Assembly: GCA_026399025.1 (NCBI GenBank)
Contig: JAPLRU010000111.1
Span: 61,855-125,854, forward strand
Direction: 5' to 3'
Origin: Methylobacter sp.
Lineage (GTDB): Bacteria > Pseudomonadota > Gammaproteobacteria > Methylococcales > Methylomonadaceae
Length of the DNA stretch: 64,000 nt
In this document: in pieces, positions 16,858-24,747 of the stretch
How positions within the stretch are numbered: the stretch's first letter is position 1
Layout: each line of letters begins with the position of its first letter
Program-made: the position numbers and the translations under genes
The notes under the pieces: generated by a model
Told to the model about the DNA's origin: nothing
The model's database searches: none
The model's input: the letters and a program-made list of their open reading frames with translations, nothing else

Positions 16858-19800
16858 ATGAGCCGTATCGTCTGGTTATTTCTAAGTGCAATATTATTAA
16901 CGTCGGCTACTCAAGCAAAACCGCTAACCCCGGAACAAGTGCCGGAACCACTCAAGCCTTGGATAGACTGGGTATTGCAGAACAGCATTGAGCCGGTCTG
17001 CCCTTTTGTTTACAACAATTACGAGCAAAAACACTGTAGCTGGCCGACCCTGACCCAGCTCGATTTAACCACCGGAAAAGGTCTTTTTTCAATGAATTGG
17101 CTGGTGTATCAAGACAGCTGGGTTAGTTTGCCGGGCGATGAAAAACACTGGCCGCTTAATGTGACGATTAACAATAAAGCCGCGCTGGTTATGGATAAGG
17201 ACGGCGTTCCCTCAATCAAACTGGCTGCGGGCTCGCCGCAGCAAATTAACGGTGAGTTCTTGTGGAGCGCCATTCCCGATAATTTAAAAATACCCGAGGA
17301 TACCGGCCTGATCGATCTACGCATAAACGGGATGAACATAGCGACTCCGACCATTAAAGACGGACAGCTCTGGTTAAAAGAAAGCGAGATCGGCTTAAAG
17401 AAACCGGAAAACAGCCAAAACAATCTGGACATCCAAGTCTTCAGGAAAATCACCGACGAGGTGCCCACTGAACTTTTAACCCGGCTGGAATTGGACGTTT
17501 CCGGCGAACAACGCGAGATAAAACTGCCGCTGACCATTCCGGACGGCTTTATTCCCCTGAGTTTGCAAAGTCCGTTGCCGGCCCGTCCGGAACCCGACGG
17601 ACAGTTATTAATCCAACTGCGTCCCGGCCACTGGCGGATCGATATACTGGCCCGAAACAGCCAAGAACTGAATAACCTTCCGCTCACGCCCGCCGAGCAA
17701 GACAGCCCATGGCCGGAATCGGAAATCTGGGTATTCGACGCTCGCCCTCACTTGCGCGTGGTTGAAATTGCGCAGCTAAGCGCCGTCGATCCCAACCAAA
17801 CCAATTTGCCTGAGGAATGGAAAAACCTTCCGGCCTATAAAATCAGCCAAGGCCAGTCGATGGTTTTTAAAACCATCCGCCGAGGCGATCCGGATCCGGA
17901 ACCCAACCAACTTAATTTAACCCGAAAACTCTGGCTGGATTTCGACGGCGAAGGCTATACCGTCAATGACAGGATAACCGGCACGATGACCCGCGATTGG
18001 CGACTGAACGGCTTGCCGCAAACGCAATTGGGTAAAGTCACCTTAAACGGCAACGACCGGTTTATTACTCAAGATAAAACCGGCAAGCAAGGCGTCGAAG
18101 TCAGAACCGGCACGATAAGCTTGGATGCCGACAGCCGCGCGCTCGGTTCGGTGAGCTCGCTCAGCGCGGTAGGCTGGGAGCAGGATTTCCATAGCGTCAG
18201 CGCCGAACTGAATTTGCCGCCGGGCTGGCGTCTGTTGGCGGCCGGCGGCGTGGACAATGTGCCTGACAGCTGGATTGCCCGCTGGACATTGCTCGACTTG
18301 TTTGTGGTGTTAATTGCCGCGCTGGCAACAGGCAGGCTGTGGAATCCTTATTGGGGCGGCCTCGCCTTGATAACGCTGGTGTTAATCTGGCATGAACCGG
18401 GTTCGCCGCATTTCGTTTGGTTGAATATTCTGGCCGCGACCGCTTTGCTTAAAGTCTTGCCGCAAGGCCGGTTTTTTAAATTCATGACTTGGTACCGCAA
18501 TGCCTTTTGGTTGGCGTTAATGGCAATGGTCTTGCCTTTTATGCTGGAGCAAGTGCGCACCGGGCTTTATCCGCAATTGGAAAAACCTTGGCAAACCGTC
18601 AATCCGTCGCCTGCCGAAGTGAGCGGCATCGCTGAAATGAGCGCGCCGCTGTCTGAAGCCGTCAGTCAGATGAAAGCCAAGGTATTAAAAAAATCGATGC
18701 GCTCCGACGCTGCCGTAGCGGCCGAGGATTATTCGGAGCCGGCGGTCGATTTTGACCGCATCGATCCCAAAGCCAAAATACAAACCGGCCCCGGTTTGCC
18801 GCAATGGCAATGGAATAAAGTGCAGTTATCCTGGAACGGTGCGGTCGATGCCCGGCAACAGCTGCACTTATGGTATTTAACGCCGACGCTGACCTTGCTG
18901 CTTAACTTCATCCGGGTGATTTTAGTCGCGATGCTGGCCTTGCTGATGTTCGGCGTTGCGGAAAAATTCAAATTTAGAATAGGTCGCGCTTCGGCTCCGT
19001 TAGTGCTGTGGTTGTTACTGGCGCCGATGTTGTTCATGCCGTCGCCCGAAGTCTATGCCGAAATCCCAAACCAAGCCGTCCTGGACGAATTGCGTAGCAA
19101 GTTGGTGGAAAAACCGGTGCCGCCGGACTGTTTACCCAACTGCGCGCACATTCCGCAAATGAAAATAATCATTACCGAAAAAGAATTAAGCATTACTTTG
19201 CAAATTCACGCCCAGCAATCGGTCGCCGTGCCTTTGCCCGCCGAATACGAACACTGGTTTCCGAACCGAATCCTGGTTGACGGTAAAGCGGCATCGGGGC
19301 TTTATCGGGATAACAACGGCTTGTGGATTAACTTAAGCGAAGGCGTGCATCAGGTTGTATTGGATGGCGTCACGCCCTTGTTAACTAAATTCATCTTGCC
19401 TTTGCCGTTAAAACCGAACTGGGTCAGCCTTCAAAATACCGGCTGGGACGTCGTGGGCATCCAGGAAAACAACGAAATCGACGACCAACTGCAATTCATC
19501 CGGACAAATCGAGCCGAGCGGCGGCAAAACGAAGCTAACCTGGAGCCGGGCGCGTTGCCGCCGTTTGTGATCATTGAACGCACCTTGCAACTGGGCTTGG
19601 ATTGGCGGGTCATCACCCGAATCGTCCGGGTTTCACCGGTAAATTCCGCAGTCATCGTAACGGTGCCGTTATTGCCGGGCGAATCGGTCATAACGGCAGG
19701 CATTCGGGTTAAAGACGGCGAAGCCGAAGTCAATATCCCGGCCCAGCAAACCGAGCTGCAATGGGAATCGACGCTGGAAAAATCGGAAACAATCGACTAC

Positions 19801-20916
19801 AGCGCCAGCCAAACCAACCAATGGATCGAAGTATTGAAAGCCGATATCAGCCCTATCTGGCATATCGAAACCGCCGGCATTGCGATGATGCATTGGAATA
19901 ACGACGGCCAATGGCTGCCGGAATGGCATCCTTGGCCGGGCGAAAAAGTCACTCTGCACATCACCCGGCCCGCCGCCGTGGAAGGGCAAACCTTAACCAT
20001 CGACGACAGCCTGTTAAGCCTCAAACCGGGGCAACGCAGCCGGGAAGCCGAATTGAGCATCAGCGTGAGAAGCTCGCAAGGCGCGCAACATACGCTGATT
20101 CTGCCGGAACAAGCCGAGTTGCAAGCCGTCGCTATCGACGGACAAAGCCAGCCGATCAGGCAAGAAGGCCGAAAGCTCACCGTGCCGGTTCATCCCGGCA
20201 AGCAGCGCATTTCGATAAACTGGCGGGAAGCGACCGGCATCGGCAGCATCATGGCTACGCCGCAGGTCGACTTGGGAGTGGCGAGTGTCAATGCCAACCT
20301 GAATATCGGCCTGGGTCAAGATCGCTGGGTATTATTCGCGCTTGGCCCGAAACTGGGGCCTGCGGTTTTATTTTGGGGCGTGCTGATCGTTATTTTCATA
20401 GTGTCGCCGGGCTTGGGCAAAATTCCACTGACGCCCTTAAAAACCCGGCACTGGTTGTTACTGTTGATCGGGCTTAGCCAGATCCCGTTGCCCTACGCAG
20501 GCATTGTGATTGCGTGGCTAATGTTGTTAGGCTGGCGCAAAAATCAATCGCCAGGCTTGCGTTATTTTAATATGTTGCAAATTGCCATCGGCGGATTGAC
20601 CCTGTTATCGCTGGGCATGTTGTTTTTAGCGGTAGAGCAAGGTTTATTGGGCTCGCCCGATATGCAAATCATCGGCAACCAGTCCTCGGCATTCAATTTA
20701 AACTGGTATCAGGATAGAAGCCCCGCGATATTGCCGACAGCGACGTTGATCTCGGTGCCGCTGATCGTGTATCGGCTATTGATGCTGGCTTGGTCGTTAT
20801 GGTTGGCGGTTTCGTTATTGAATTGGCTGAAATGGGGCTGGGCGTGTTTTTCAAGCGATGGGCTTTGGCATAAAGCCGTCGCTAAAAAGAAAGCCGTTGA
20901 AGCGGCAGGAAAATAA
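16858..20916 (+). CDS. Very large exported membrane protein, unknown function (1352 residues)
   Basis: I do not recognise a named family. A Sec signal peptide is clear (WLFLSAILLTSATQA, cleavage before KPL, residue about 21). A long periplasmic, beta-rich region follows (about 21-475), then a cluster of helices (about 476-570: LLDLFVVLIAALATGRLW, WLNILAATALLKVL, AFWLALMAMVLPFML). A short loop and two more helices (about 676-730) come next. A second long beta-rich region (about 735-1160) follows, and finally 4-5 helices (about 1168-1330). The two-fold layout of periplasmic domain plus helices suggests internal duplication or a scaffold in the envelope. The ribosome-binding site AGGAGG lies 5-6 bases before ATG. 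It stands alone between a repeat-filled gap and trmN6. Confidence 0.85.
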   Translation: MSRIVWLFLSAILLTSATQAKPLTPEQVPEPLKPWIDWVLQNSIEPVCPFVYNNYEQKHCSWPTLTQLDLTTGKGLFSMNWLVYQDSWVSLPGDEKHWPLNVTINNKAALVMDKDGVPSIKLAAGSPQQINGEFLWSAIPDNLKIPEDTGLIDLRINGMNIATPTIKDGQLWLKESEIGLKKPENSQNNLDIQVFRKITDEVPTELLTRLELDVSGEQREIKLPLTIPDGFIPLSLQSPLPARPEPDGQLLIQLRPGHWRIDILARNSQELNNLPLTPAEQDSPWPESEIWVFDARPHLRVVEIAQLSAVDPNQTNLPEEWKNLPAYKISQGQSMVFKTIRRGDPDPEPNQLNLTRKLWLDFDGEGYTVNDRITGTMTRDWRLNGLPQTQLGKVTLNGNDRFITQDKTGKQGVEVRTGTISLDADSRALGSVSSLSAVGWEQDFHSVSAELNLPPGWRLLAAGGVDNVPDSWIARWTLLDLFVVLIAALATGRLWNPYWGGLALITLVLIWHEPGSPHFVWLNILAATALLKVLPQGRFFKFMTWYRNAFWLALMAMVLPFMLEQVRTGLYPQLEKPWQTVNPSPAEVSGIAEMSAPLSEAVSQMKAKVLKKSMRSDAAVAAEDYSEPAVDFDRIDPKAKIQTGPGLPQWQWNKVQLSWNGAVDARQQLHLWYLTPTLTLLLNFIRVILVAMLALLMFGVAEKFKFRIGRASAPLVLWLLLAPMLFMPSPEVYAEIPNQAVLDELRSKLVEKPVPPDCLPNCAHIPQMKIIITEKELSITLQIHAQQSVAVPLPAEYEHWFPNRILVDGKAASGLYRDNNGLWINLSEGVHQVVLDGVTPLLTKFILPLPLKPNWVSLQNTGWDVVGIQENNEIDDQLQFIRTNRAERRQNEANLEPGALPPFVIIERTLQLGLDWRVITRIVRVSPVNSAVIVTVPLLPGESVITAGIRVKDGEAEVNIPAQQTELQWESTLEKSETIDYSASQTNQWIEVLKADISPIWHIETAGIAMMHWNNDGQWLPEWHPWPGEKVTLHITRPAAVEGQTLTIDDSLLSLKPGQRSREAELSISVRSSQGAQHTLILPEQAELQAVAIDGQSQPIRQEGRKLTVPVHPGKQRISINWREATGIGSIMATPQVDLGVASVNANLNIGLGQDRWVLFALGPKLGPAVLFWGVLIVIFIVSPGLGKIPLTPLKTRHWLLLLIGLSQIPLPYAGIVIAWLMLLGWRKNQSPGLRYFNMLQIAIGGLTLLSLGMLFLAVEQGLLGSPDMQIIGNQSSAFNLNWYQDRSPAILPTATLISVPLIVYRLLMLAWSLWLAVSLLNWLKWGWACFSSDGLWHKAVAKKKAVEAAGK

Positions 20917-20950
20917 TTCGCCTCGAAGGACATGAGTTTTTATTTCACTG

Positions 20951-20990
20951 TCTTCGTGTCCTTCGTGTCCTTCGTGTCTTCGTGGTGAAT
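20951..20990 (+). repeat. Dispersed TTCGTGTCCTTCGTG-type repeat
   Basis: Three reiterations of TTCGTGTC(C) ending CTTCGTGGTGAAT. The same word family recurs near 28140, 32850, 54970 and 56265, elsewhere usually facing an inverted partner (ATTCACCACGAAGGCACGAA). Confidence 0.7.
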
Positions 20991-21031
20991 AACCAAACTG
21001 CTTACATTATTTTTTGCCCAATAAAACCATC

Positions 21032-21751
21032 ATGTCCACCTTCCACTTCCAGCAGTTTTCGGTACTACAACAACACTCCGGCATGAAAATCTGCACCGAT
21101 GCCGTGTTATTCGGCGCGATGGCTCCGGTCAAACCCGGCGACCATGTGCTGGACATCGGCACCGGTACCGGAGTACTCGCGCTAATGGCCGCTCAGCGGG
21201 GCGCGGCGAAAGTCACCGCCGTGGAATTAACGCAACAGGCCCATCAAGAAGCCGACATTAATTTCAACAACAGCCCGTGGGCGGAACGGCTTGAAGCGGT
21301 GCATCGGGATATTCAGAGCTTTGCCTTAACCGCCGACCGGCAATACGACCTCATCATCAGCAATCCGCCGTTTTTTGAAAATCACAGCAAAACCGCCGAT
21401 AGCCTTAGGAATACTGCCCGGCATACCGACCAACTGCCCTTTGCCGATTTAATCGCCGTTGCCGGACAATTATTATCCCCGCAAGGTTTGTTTTATCTGT
21501 TGATTCCGCTTCATGCGGTAGAAAAATTTTCCGGCCAGGCTTTAACGGCCGGATTTTATTTGATCGATCGAACCGACTTTCGCGGCTATGCGCATAACGA
21601 AGCCAAAGTATCCGCGCTGACATTCAGCCGGACAAAGACTGTGTTTACGGCAAGGCTGTTGACGATTTATGCGTCCCATAATGTTTACAGTCCGGATAGT
21701 GAAGCTTATTTAGCGGAGTTTTTGTTGCGTTTTGCTAAAAACTTAGAGTAA
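21032..21751 (+). CDS. trmN6: tRNA1(Val) adenine-37 N6-methyltransferase
   Basis: SAM-dependent N6-adenine methyltransferase of the YfiC/TrmN6 family. The N-terminal FHFQQFSVLQQHSGMKICTDAVLFGA is the family hallmark. Motif I is VLDIGTGTGVLALMAAQR; the catalytic NPPF tetrad occurs in YDLIISNPPFFENH. The ATG at 21032 is preferred; a TTG at 21014 in the same frame would add six residues with no benefit. The length of 239 residues agrees with E. coli YfiC. Confidence 0.92.
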   Translation: MSTFHFQQFSVLQQHSGMKICTDAVLFGAMAPVKPGDHVLDIGTGTGVLALMAAQRGAAKVTAVELTQQAHQEADINFNNSPWAERLEAVHRDIQSFALTADRQYDLIISNPPFFENHSKTADSLRNTARHTDQLPFADLIAVAGQLLSPQGLFYLLIPLHAVEKFSGQALTAGFYLIDRTDFRGYAHNEAKVSALTFSRTKTVFTARLLTIYASHNVYSPDSEAYLAEFLLRFAKNLE

Positions 21752-21778
21752 TGATTCAACTGAGGGCCGTGCGATGAA

Positions 21779-21797
21779 GAACGAACCGCACCGTTCG
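21779..21797 (+). repeat. 19 bp direct repeat flanking the DUF4160/DUF2442 pair (left copy)
   Basis: GAACGAACCGCACCGTTCG, containing the palindrome CGAAC-CGCACC-GTTCG. An identical copy lies at 22437-22455, on the other side of the gene pair. Confidence 0.75.
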
Positions 21798-21887
21798 GAC
21801 TGTCAGAAACAAGGGAGCGCAGATGGCTAGGGTGAACCCTGATAATCAGCCTAAAATGACGATAAACGGATCACAACGCTCGGCTCA

Positions 21888-22148
21888 TTAGGAGGCTCTT
21901 TTCTTCCATTGCACTGGAGAATGCGAGATGCCCAGTAAGCCGTCAATGGATATATCTTCATCGATTAGCGGCCAGTAAATGCCATAGCCGGAAGGTGAAA
22001 TTTCATAATGGCTCAGCTCTTTCCGGCTGGCCTTGGCTAATATAGGCGATATTTCAGTCAAGGCTTTGCGGATTAATTGATCGTCTACTTTCGCAGAGAA
22101 CATTCCGTCTTCTATCTTGATCTCATCAACTTTATGGTAAGCGTTCAT
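21888..22148 (-). CDS. DUF2442 protein (second gene of a DUF4160/DUF2442 pair)
   Basis: An 86-residue protein starting MNAYHKVDEIKIEDGMFSAKVDDQLI and ending in the DUF2442-type GYGIYWPLIDEDISIDGLLG. DUF2442 proteins are small and commonly pair with DUF4160 partners; such pairs are suspected toxin-antitoxin modules, without proof of mechanism that I can cite from sequence. The start at 22148 is fixed by an AGGAG 7 bases upstream and by the ATGA overlap with the preceding gene; an upstream in-frame start at 22178 is not favoured. Confidence 0.8.
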   Translation of the reverse strand: MNAYHKVDEIKIEDGMFSAKVDDQLIRKALTEISPILAKASRKELSHYEISPSGYGIYWPLIDEDISIDGLLGISHSPVQWKKRAS

Positions 22149-22402
22149 GGGTATCTCCTGTTTTGGAATTCTTGCCACTGGTCTACGATATAGTCAAAAT
22201 GTTCGAATATTATCTTTCGGATTTGCCTTTTATCACGTGGCGACAGATTTAAGGCAAAAGCTTCTTGAATGTCAAAGTTTTCAATATCTATCCAAAACTT
22301 ACATTCCTTATCTCCATTTTTACAATGGATATGTATGGGCTCATTTCCTTCGTTTGCATAAAAAAACAATCTCCAGCCAAGAAGAACAAGTACGGTCGGC
22401 AT
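22145..22402 (-). CDS. DUF4160 protein (first gene of the pair)
   Basis: An 85-residue protein beginning MPTVLVLLGWRLFFYANEGNEPIHIHCKNGD, the DUF4160 pattern (family consensus near GxxxxxYxxDHxPPHxHV). A C-terminal helical segment is LSPRDKRQIRKIIFEHFDYIVDQWQEF. Its stop overlaps the DUF2442 start by four bases. The pair is flanked by a 19 bp direct repeat, suggesting it moved as a unit. The flanking stretch 22403-22621 contains no convincing gene. Confidence 0.82.
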   Translation of the reverse strand: MPTVLVLLGWRLFFYANEGNEPIHIHCKNGDKECKFWIDIENFDIQEAFALNLSPRDKRQIRKIIFEHFDYIVDQWQEFQNRRYP

Positions 22403-22436
22403 CTGCTGAATTCCTCTCCAGTTATAAAAGGGTGAG

Positions 22437-22455
22437 GAACGAACCGCACCGTTCG
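22437..22455 (+). repeat. 19 bp direct repeat flanking the DUF4160/DUF2442 pair (right copy)
   Basis: Identical to 21779-21797 (GAACGAACCGCACCGTTCG). The two copies lie 658 bases apart and enclose both genes. Confidence 0.75.
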
Positions 22456-22621
22456 CACTGCGTTCACCACATCCTTATTGTCTTGTCTAATATTTTAACG
22501 AAAATAGGGGCGTGTTATTAATTGCGAGTTGCTTTAACTCAAGCAGATGAACAACATTTTGGCGGCATCTGGACTTATGCGTTTATGGGTAAATATTGCG
22601 CTTTGCTACTGTTTCTTAGGT

Positions 22622-22900
22622 TTAAGCCGCTTCACGCACCGCCTCTTCAATAACGCTATCGGGTACGCCGAGTTTTTTTAATGCCGCAATTAACTTAGCT
22701 TCTTTGCTCAACGCAAATTGCGCTTCGTCGCGGCGCAAACACTCGCTAATGTACGACTTTAATAAGGCCTGATAGCCGGAAAAGCCTTTGCAGGGCGCAA
22801 TCACTTTCATGGATTCCACGACATCGACCGGAATACGCAGAGTGATTGACGTCATCGGGCGATCTTTAGTTAAACGTTTTTTTAGTGTGTCAGAAATCAT
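22622..22900 (-). CDS. CopG/BrnA-like antitoxin
   Basis: A 92-residue protein with a ribbon-helix-helix-like stretch (RPMTSITLRIPVDVVESM) followed by helices (GYQALLKSYISECLRRDEAQ) and an acidic C-terminal tail (LGVPDSVIEEAVREAA). It overlaps the 3' end of the BrnT-type toxin by 11 bases, the standard toxin-first order. It probably neutralises the toxin and represses the shared promoter. Confidence 0.78.
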   Translation of the reverse strand: MISDTLKKRLTKDRPMTSITLRIPVDVVESMKVIAPCKGFSGYQALLKSYISECLRRDEAQFALSKEAKLIAALKKLGVPDSVIEEAVREAA

Positions 22901-23186
22901 AATTATTGCGCTCCGTTAGCGTGGCCTTGCGGGCCGAAATAAGCCGGATAAACTCACCTTCAATCTCAATATGTACAACAAACAGCAAGCGGCCTTGTTC
23001 ATCGTAGCCGATAACCGCATCGCGCGATTCATCATTGCGGTCAGCATCGACCAGCTTTAAAAACGGGTCGAAGAAAGCTTCGGCCGCTTGATCGAAACTA
23101 ATCCCGTCATGTTTGATCGTATTTGCCGCAGCTTTGCGGGCATTCCAAACAAAGCTGACGCCGTTTTTCTCGTAGTGAATATCCAT
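22890..23186 (-). CDS. brnT: BrnT-type ribonuclease toxin
   Basis: A 98-residue protein with the BrnT pattern: VSFVWNARKAAANTIKHDGISFDQAAEAFFDP, then DESRDAVIGYDEQGRLLFVVHIEIEGEFIRLISARKATLTERNNY. The family reads FxWDExKxxxNxxKHGVSFEEA ... RISARKATxxERxxY. Family toxins are RelE-fold ribonucleases whose basic SARKA and early lysine residues serve catalysis. The ATG at 23186 fits the family start; a longer upstream extension in the same frame has no resemblance. The ribosome-binding site is weak. Confidence 0.85.
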   Translation of the reverse strand: MDIHYEKNGVSFVWNARKAAANTIKHDGISFDQAAEAFFDPFLKLVDADRNDESRDAVIGYDEQGRLLFVVHIEIEGEFIRLISARKATLTERNNYDF

Positions 23187-23382
23187 ATGAGCAAGATTAA
23201 TGTAATGTATTGGCTTTGTAAATACGAATGGTGGCGGCACGCTTGATTTTCTACGTTGTGGTGATACTTTGCGTTTTGTTATTTTACATCGCCCGATGCA
23301 GTAATTTGGGACGATATAAAGTCTAGCTGATTTACAGTTATGGCATAATCCGCGCATTCGTAAATAACCTTTACTTGAAGTC

Positions 23383-24747
23383 ATGTCCAATCTTCCACTT
23401 AGCCACAATGATACCGCCAAAGCCGATGATGTCTTTCAACAGCAAGCATTTATTGATCAGGTTTGTGAACTGATCAAGAACTGTCAGCCACCTAAAGGCA
23501 TAGGTATTAATGGCTATTGGGGAACAGGCAAGACCAGCGCCTTGATGCAGATTCATAAAACGCTGACCGGAGCTGCGCCGCATGACTACAAAAAATCCAA
23601 CGACCAAAATATTGTTCCAGTCTGGTTTGAAGCTTGGCGGTATCAGTCCGAAACGATACCCATTGTAGCCTTGCTGCAAGAAATTCGGGCGCAACTTGGA
23701 ATGTGGCAGAAGCTAGTCCATAAGGGTAAAAAACTTACTGAGATTGCCGTAATGGGGGTGTTGGGAGCCTTTGACGCTACTTTAAAAACGGCCAGCGGCG
23801 GCATTATGGCTCCGAACTTAGGCAAAATTCCCGAATTGGGCAAACAATGGGAAACAGAGCATCGGGAAACTCCGCTGGCTAGCCAAGACTTGTTGAAACT
23901 ATTGGAACAGGCAATTGATCAGGCGTTAAACAAGAAAGAAGGAGACACCGCCAAACGATTGGTGATTTTCATTGACGACCTGGATCGCTGCCTGCCCAAA
24001 GTTGCCTTGCAACTGCTTGAAGGCATTAAGGTGTATTTGAATTTGAGCAACTGCGTACTGGTGTTTGGCATGGACCAGCGCCAGATTGAAGAAGCCTTAA
24101 GCAAAGCGCTAGAGACAAAAGATACCCATCAAGCACGGGAGTATCTGGAAAAAATATGTCAGGACATCCATCATTTGCCGATACCCAATAAACAGGTGAA
24201 AGCCGCTTATTTGTTGGGTCTATTGAAAGAACTGGATGTTGATGATCGAAGCCAAACTACTTTAACAGACACTCAAAAGGCAGCGTTAAAAAACAGCCAT
24301 CTAACGGCTATCGAAAATGTCTTACTTGCCTATGATTGTTTACCCGCTAATCCACGTAAAATTAAGGCCTTGAGCAATCGATTAGCTTTACAACTACGCA
24401 AACACTGTATACATAGCCTAGTTTTAATTTCCCAGGAACAGCAAAACCGCCTCTACATGCTGCTGGTTGCAATGGCCATCATTTACAACTTTCATCGGCA
24501 ATTGAATGAGCAATTGGAGAAAAATCCCGAATATATCAATCAAGTGCTTATTTATGCAGAAAATCCTCCAGCAAGCCCTACCGTCATCTTTGAACCGATG
24601 CGTGACATCATTCCCAGCATAGATAGTCAGCAAAAGCTCCCCACGAATCCCAGCGACAGCAATGTTTTCCGTTTGCATGAATTGTTTTTAGGCTTGGGCT
24701 CGGTTACCGTTGACGAACTTACTTGCTTCTTAGACAGCCACTTATGA
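23383..24747 (+). CDS. KAP-family P-loop NTPase
   Basis: A 454-residue STAND-class NTPase. Walker A is GINGYWGTGKTSALMQIH (about 41-58), a tryptophan motif VPVWFEAWRYQSE typical of KAP ATPases follows, and Walker B is LVIFIDDLDRCLP (about 189-201). VFGMDQRQIEEAL and the sensor-like PANPRKIKALSNRL are also characteristic. KAP NTPases often have a transmembrane insertion after Walker A; the matching region here (about 115-140) is only mildly hydrophobic. The stop overlaps the start of the NACHT-LRR gene (ATGA), so the two are translated together and likely form one system. The C-terminal 90 residues have no recognised domain. Confidence 0.85.
   Translation: MSNLPLSHNDTAKADDVFQQQAFIDQVCELIKNCQPPKGIGINGYWGTGKTSALMQIHKTLTGAAPHDYKKSNDQNIVPVWFEAWRYQSETIPIVALLQEIRAQLGMWQKLVHKGKKLTEIAVMGVLGAFDATLKTASGGIMAPNLGKIPELGKQWETEHRETPLASQDLLKLLEQAIDQALNKKEGDTAKRLVIFIDDLDRCLPKVALQLLEGIKVYLNLSNCVLVFGMDQRQIEEALSKALETKDTHQAREYLEKICQDIHHLPIPNKQVKAAYLLGLLKELDVDDRSQTTLTDTQKAALKNSHLTAIENVLLAYDCLPANPRKIKALSNRLALQLRKHCIHSLVLISQEQQNRLYMLLVAMAIIYNFHRQLNEQLEKNPEYINQVLIYAENPPASPTVIFEPMRDIIPSIDSQQKLPTNPSDSNVFRLHELFLGLGSVTVDELTCFLDSHL

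Noticed and set aside
19911..20477. 188-codon open frame on the plus strand inside the large envelope protein gene
   Set aside because: It is a shifted shadow of the 1352-residue gene: arginine-rich composition, no ribosome-binding site and no family resemblance.
21014..21031. TTG start for trmN6
   Set aside because: The ATG at 21032 directly precedes the conserved FHFQQF start and is more plausible.
22403..22621. Possible small gene between DUF4160 and the CopG/BrnA-like antitoxin
   Set aside because: The only open frame runs antisense over DUF4160 and lacks protein-like composition.
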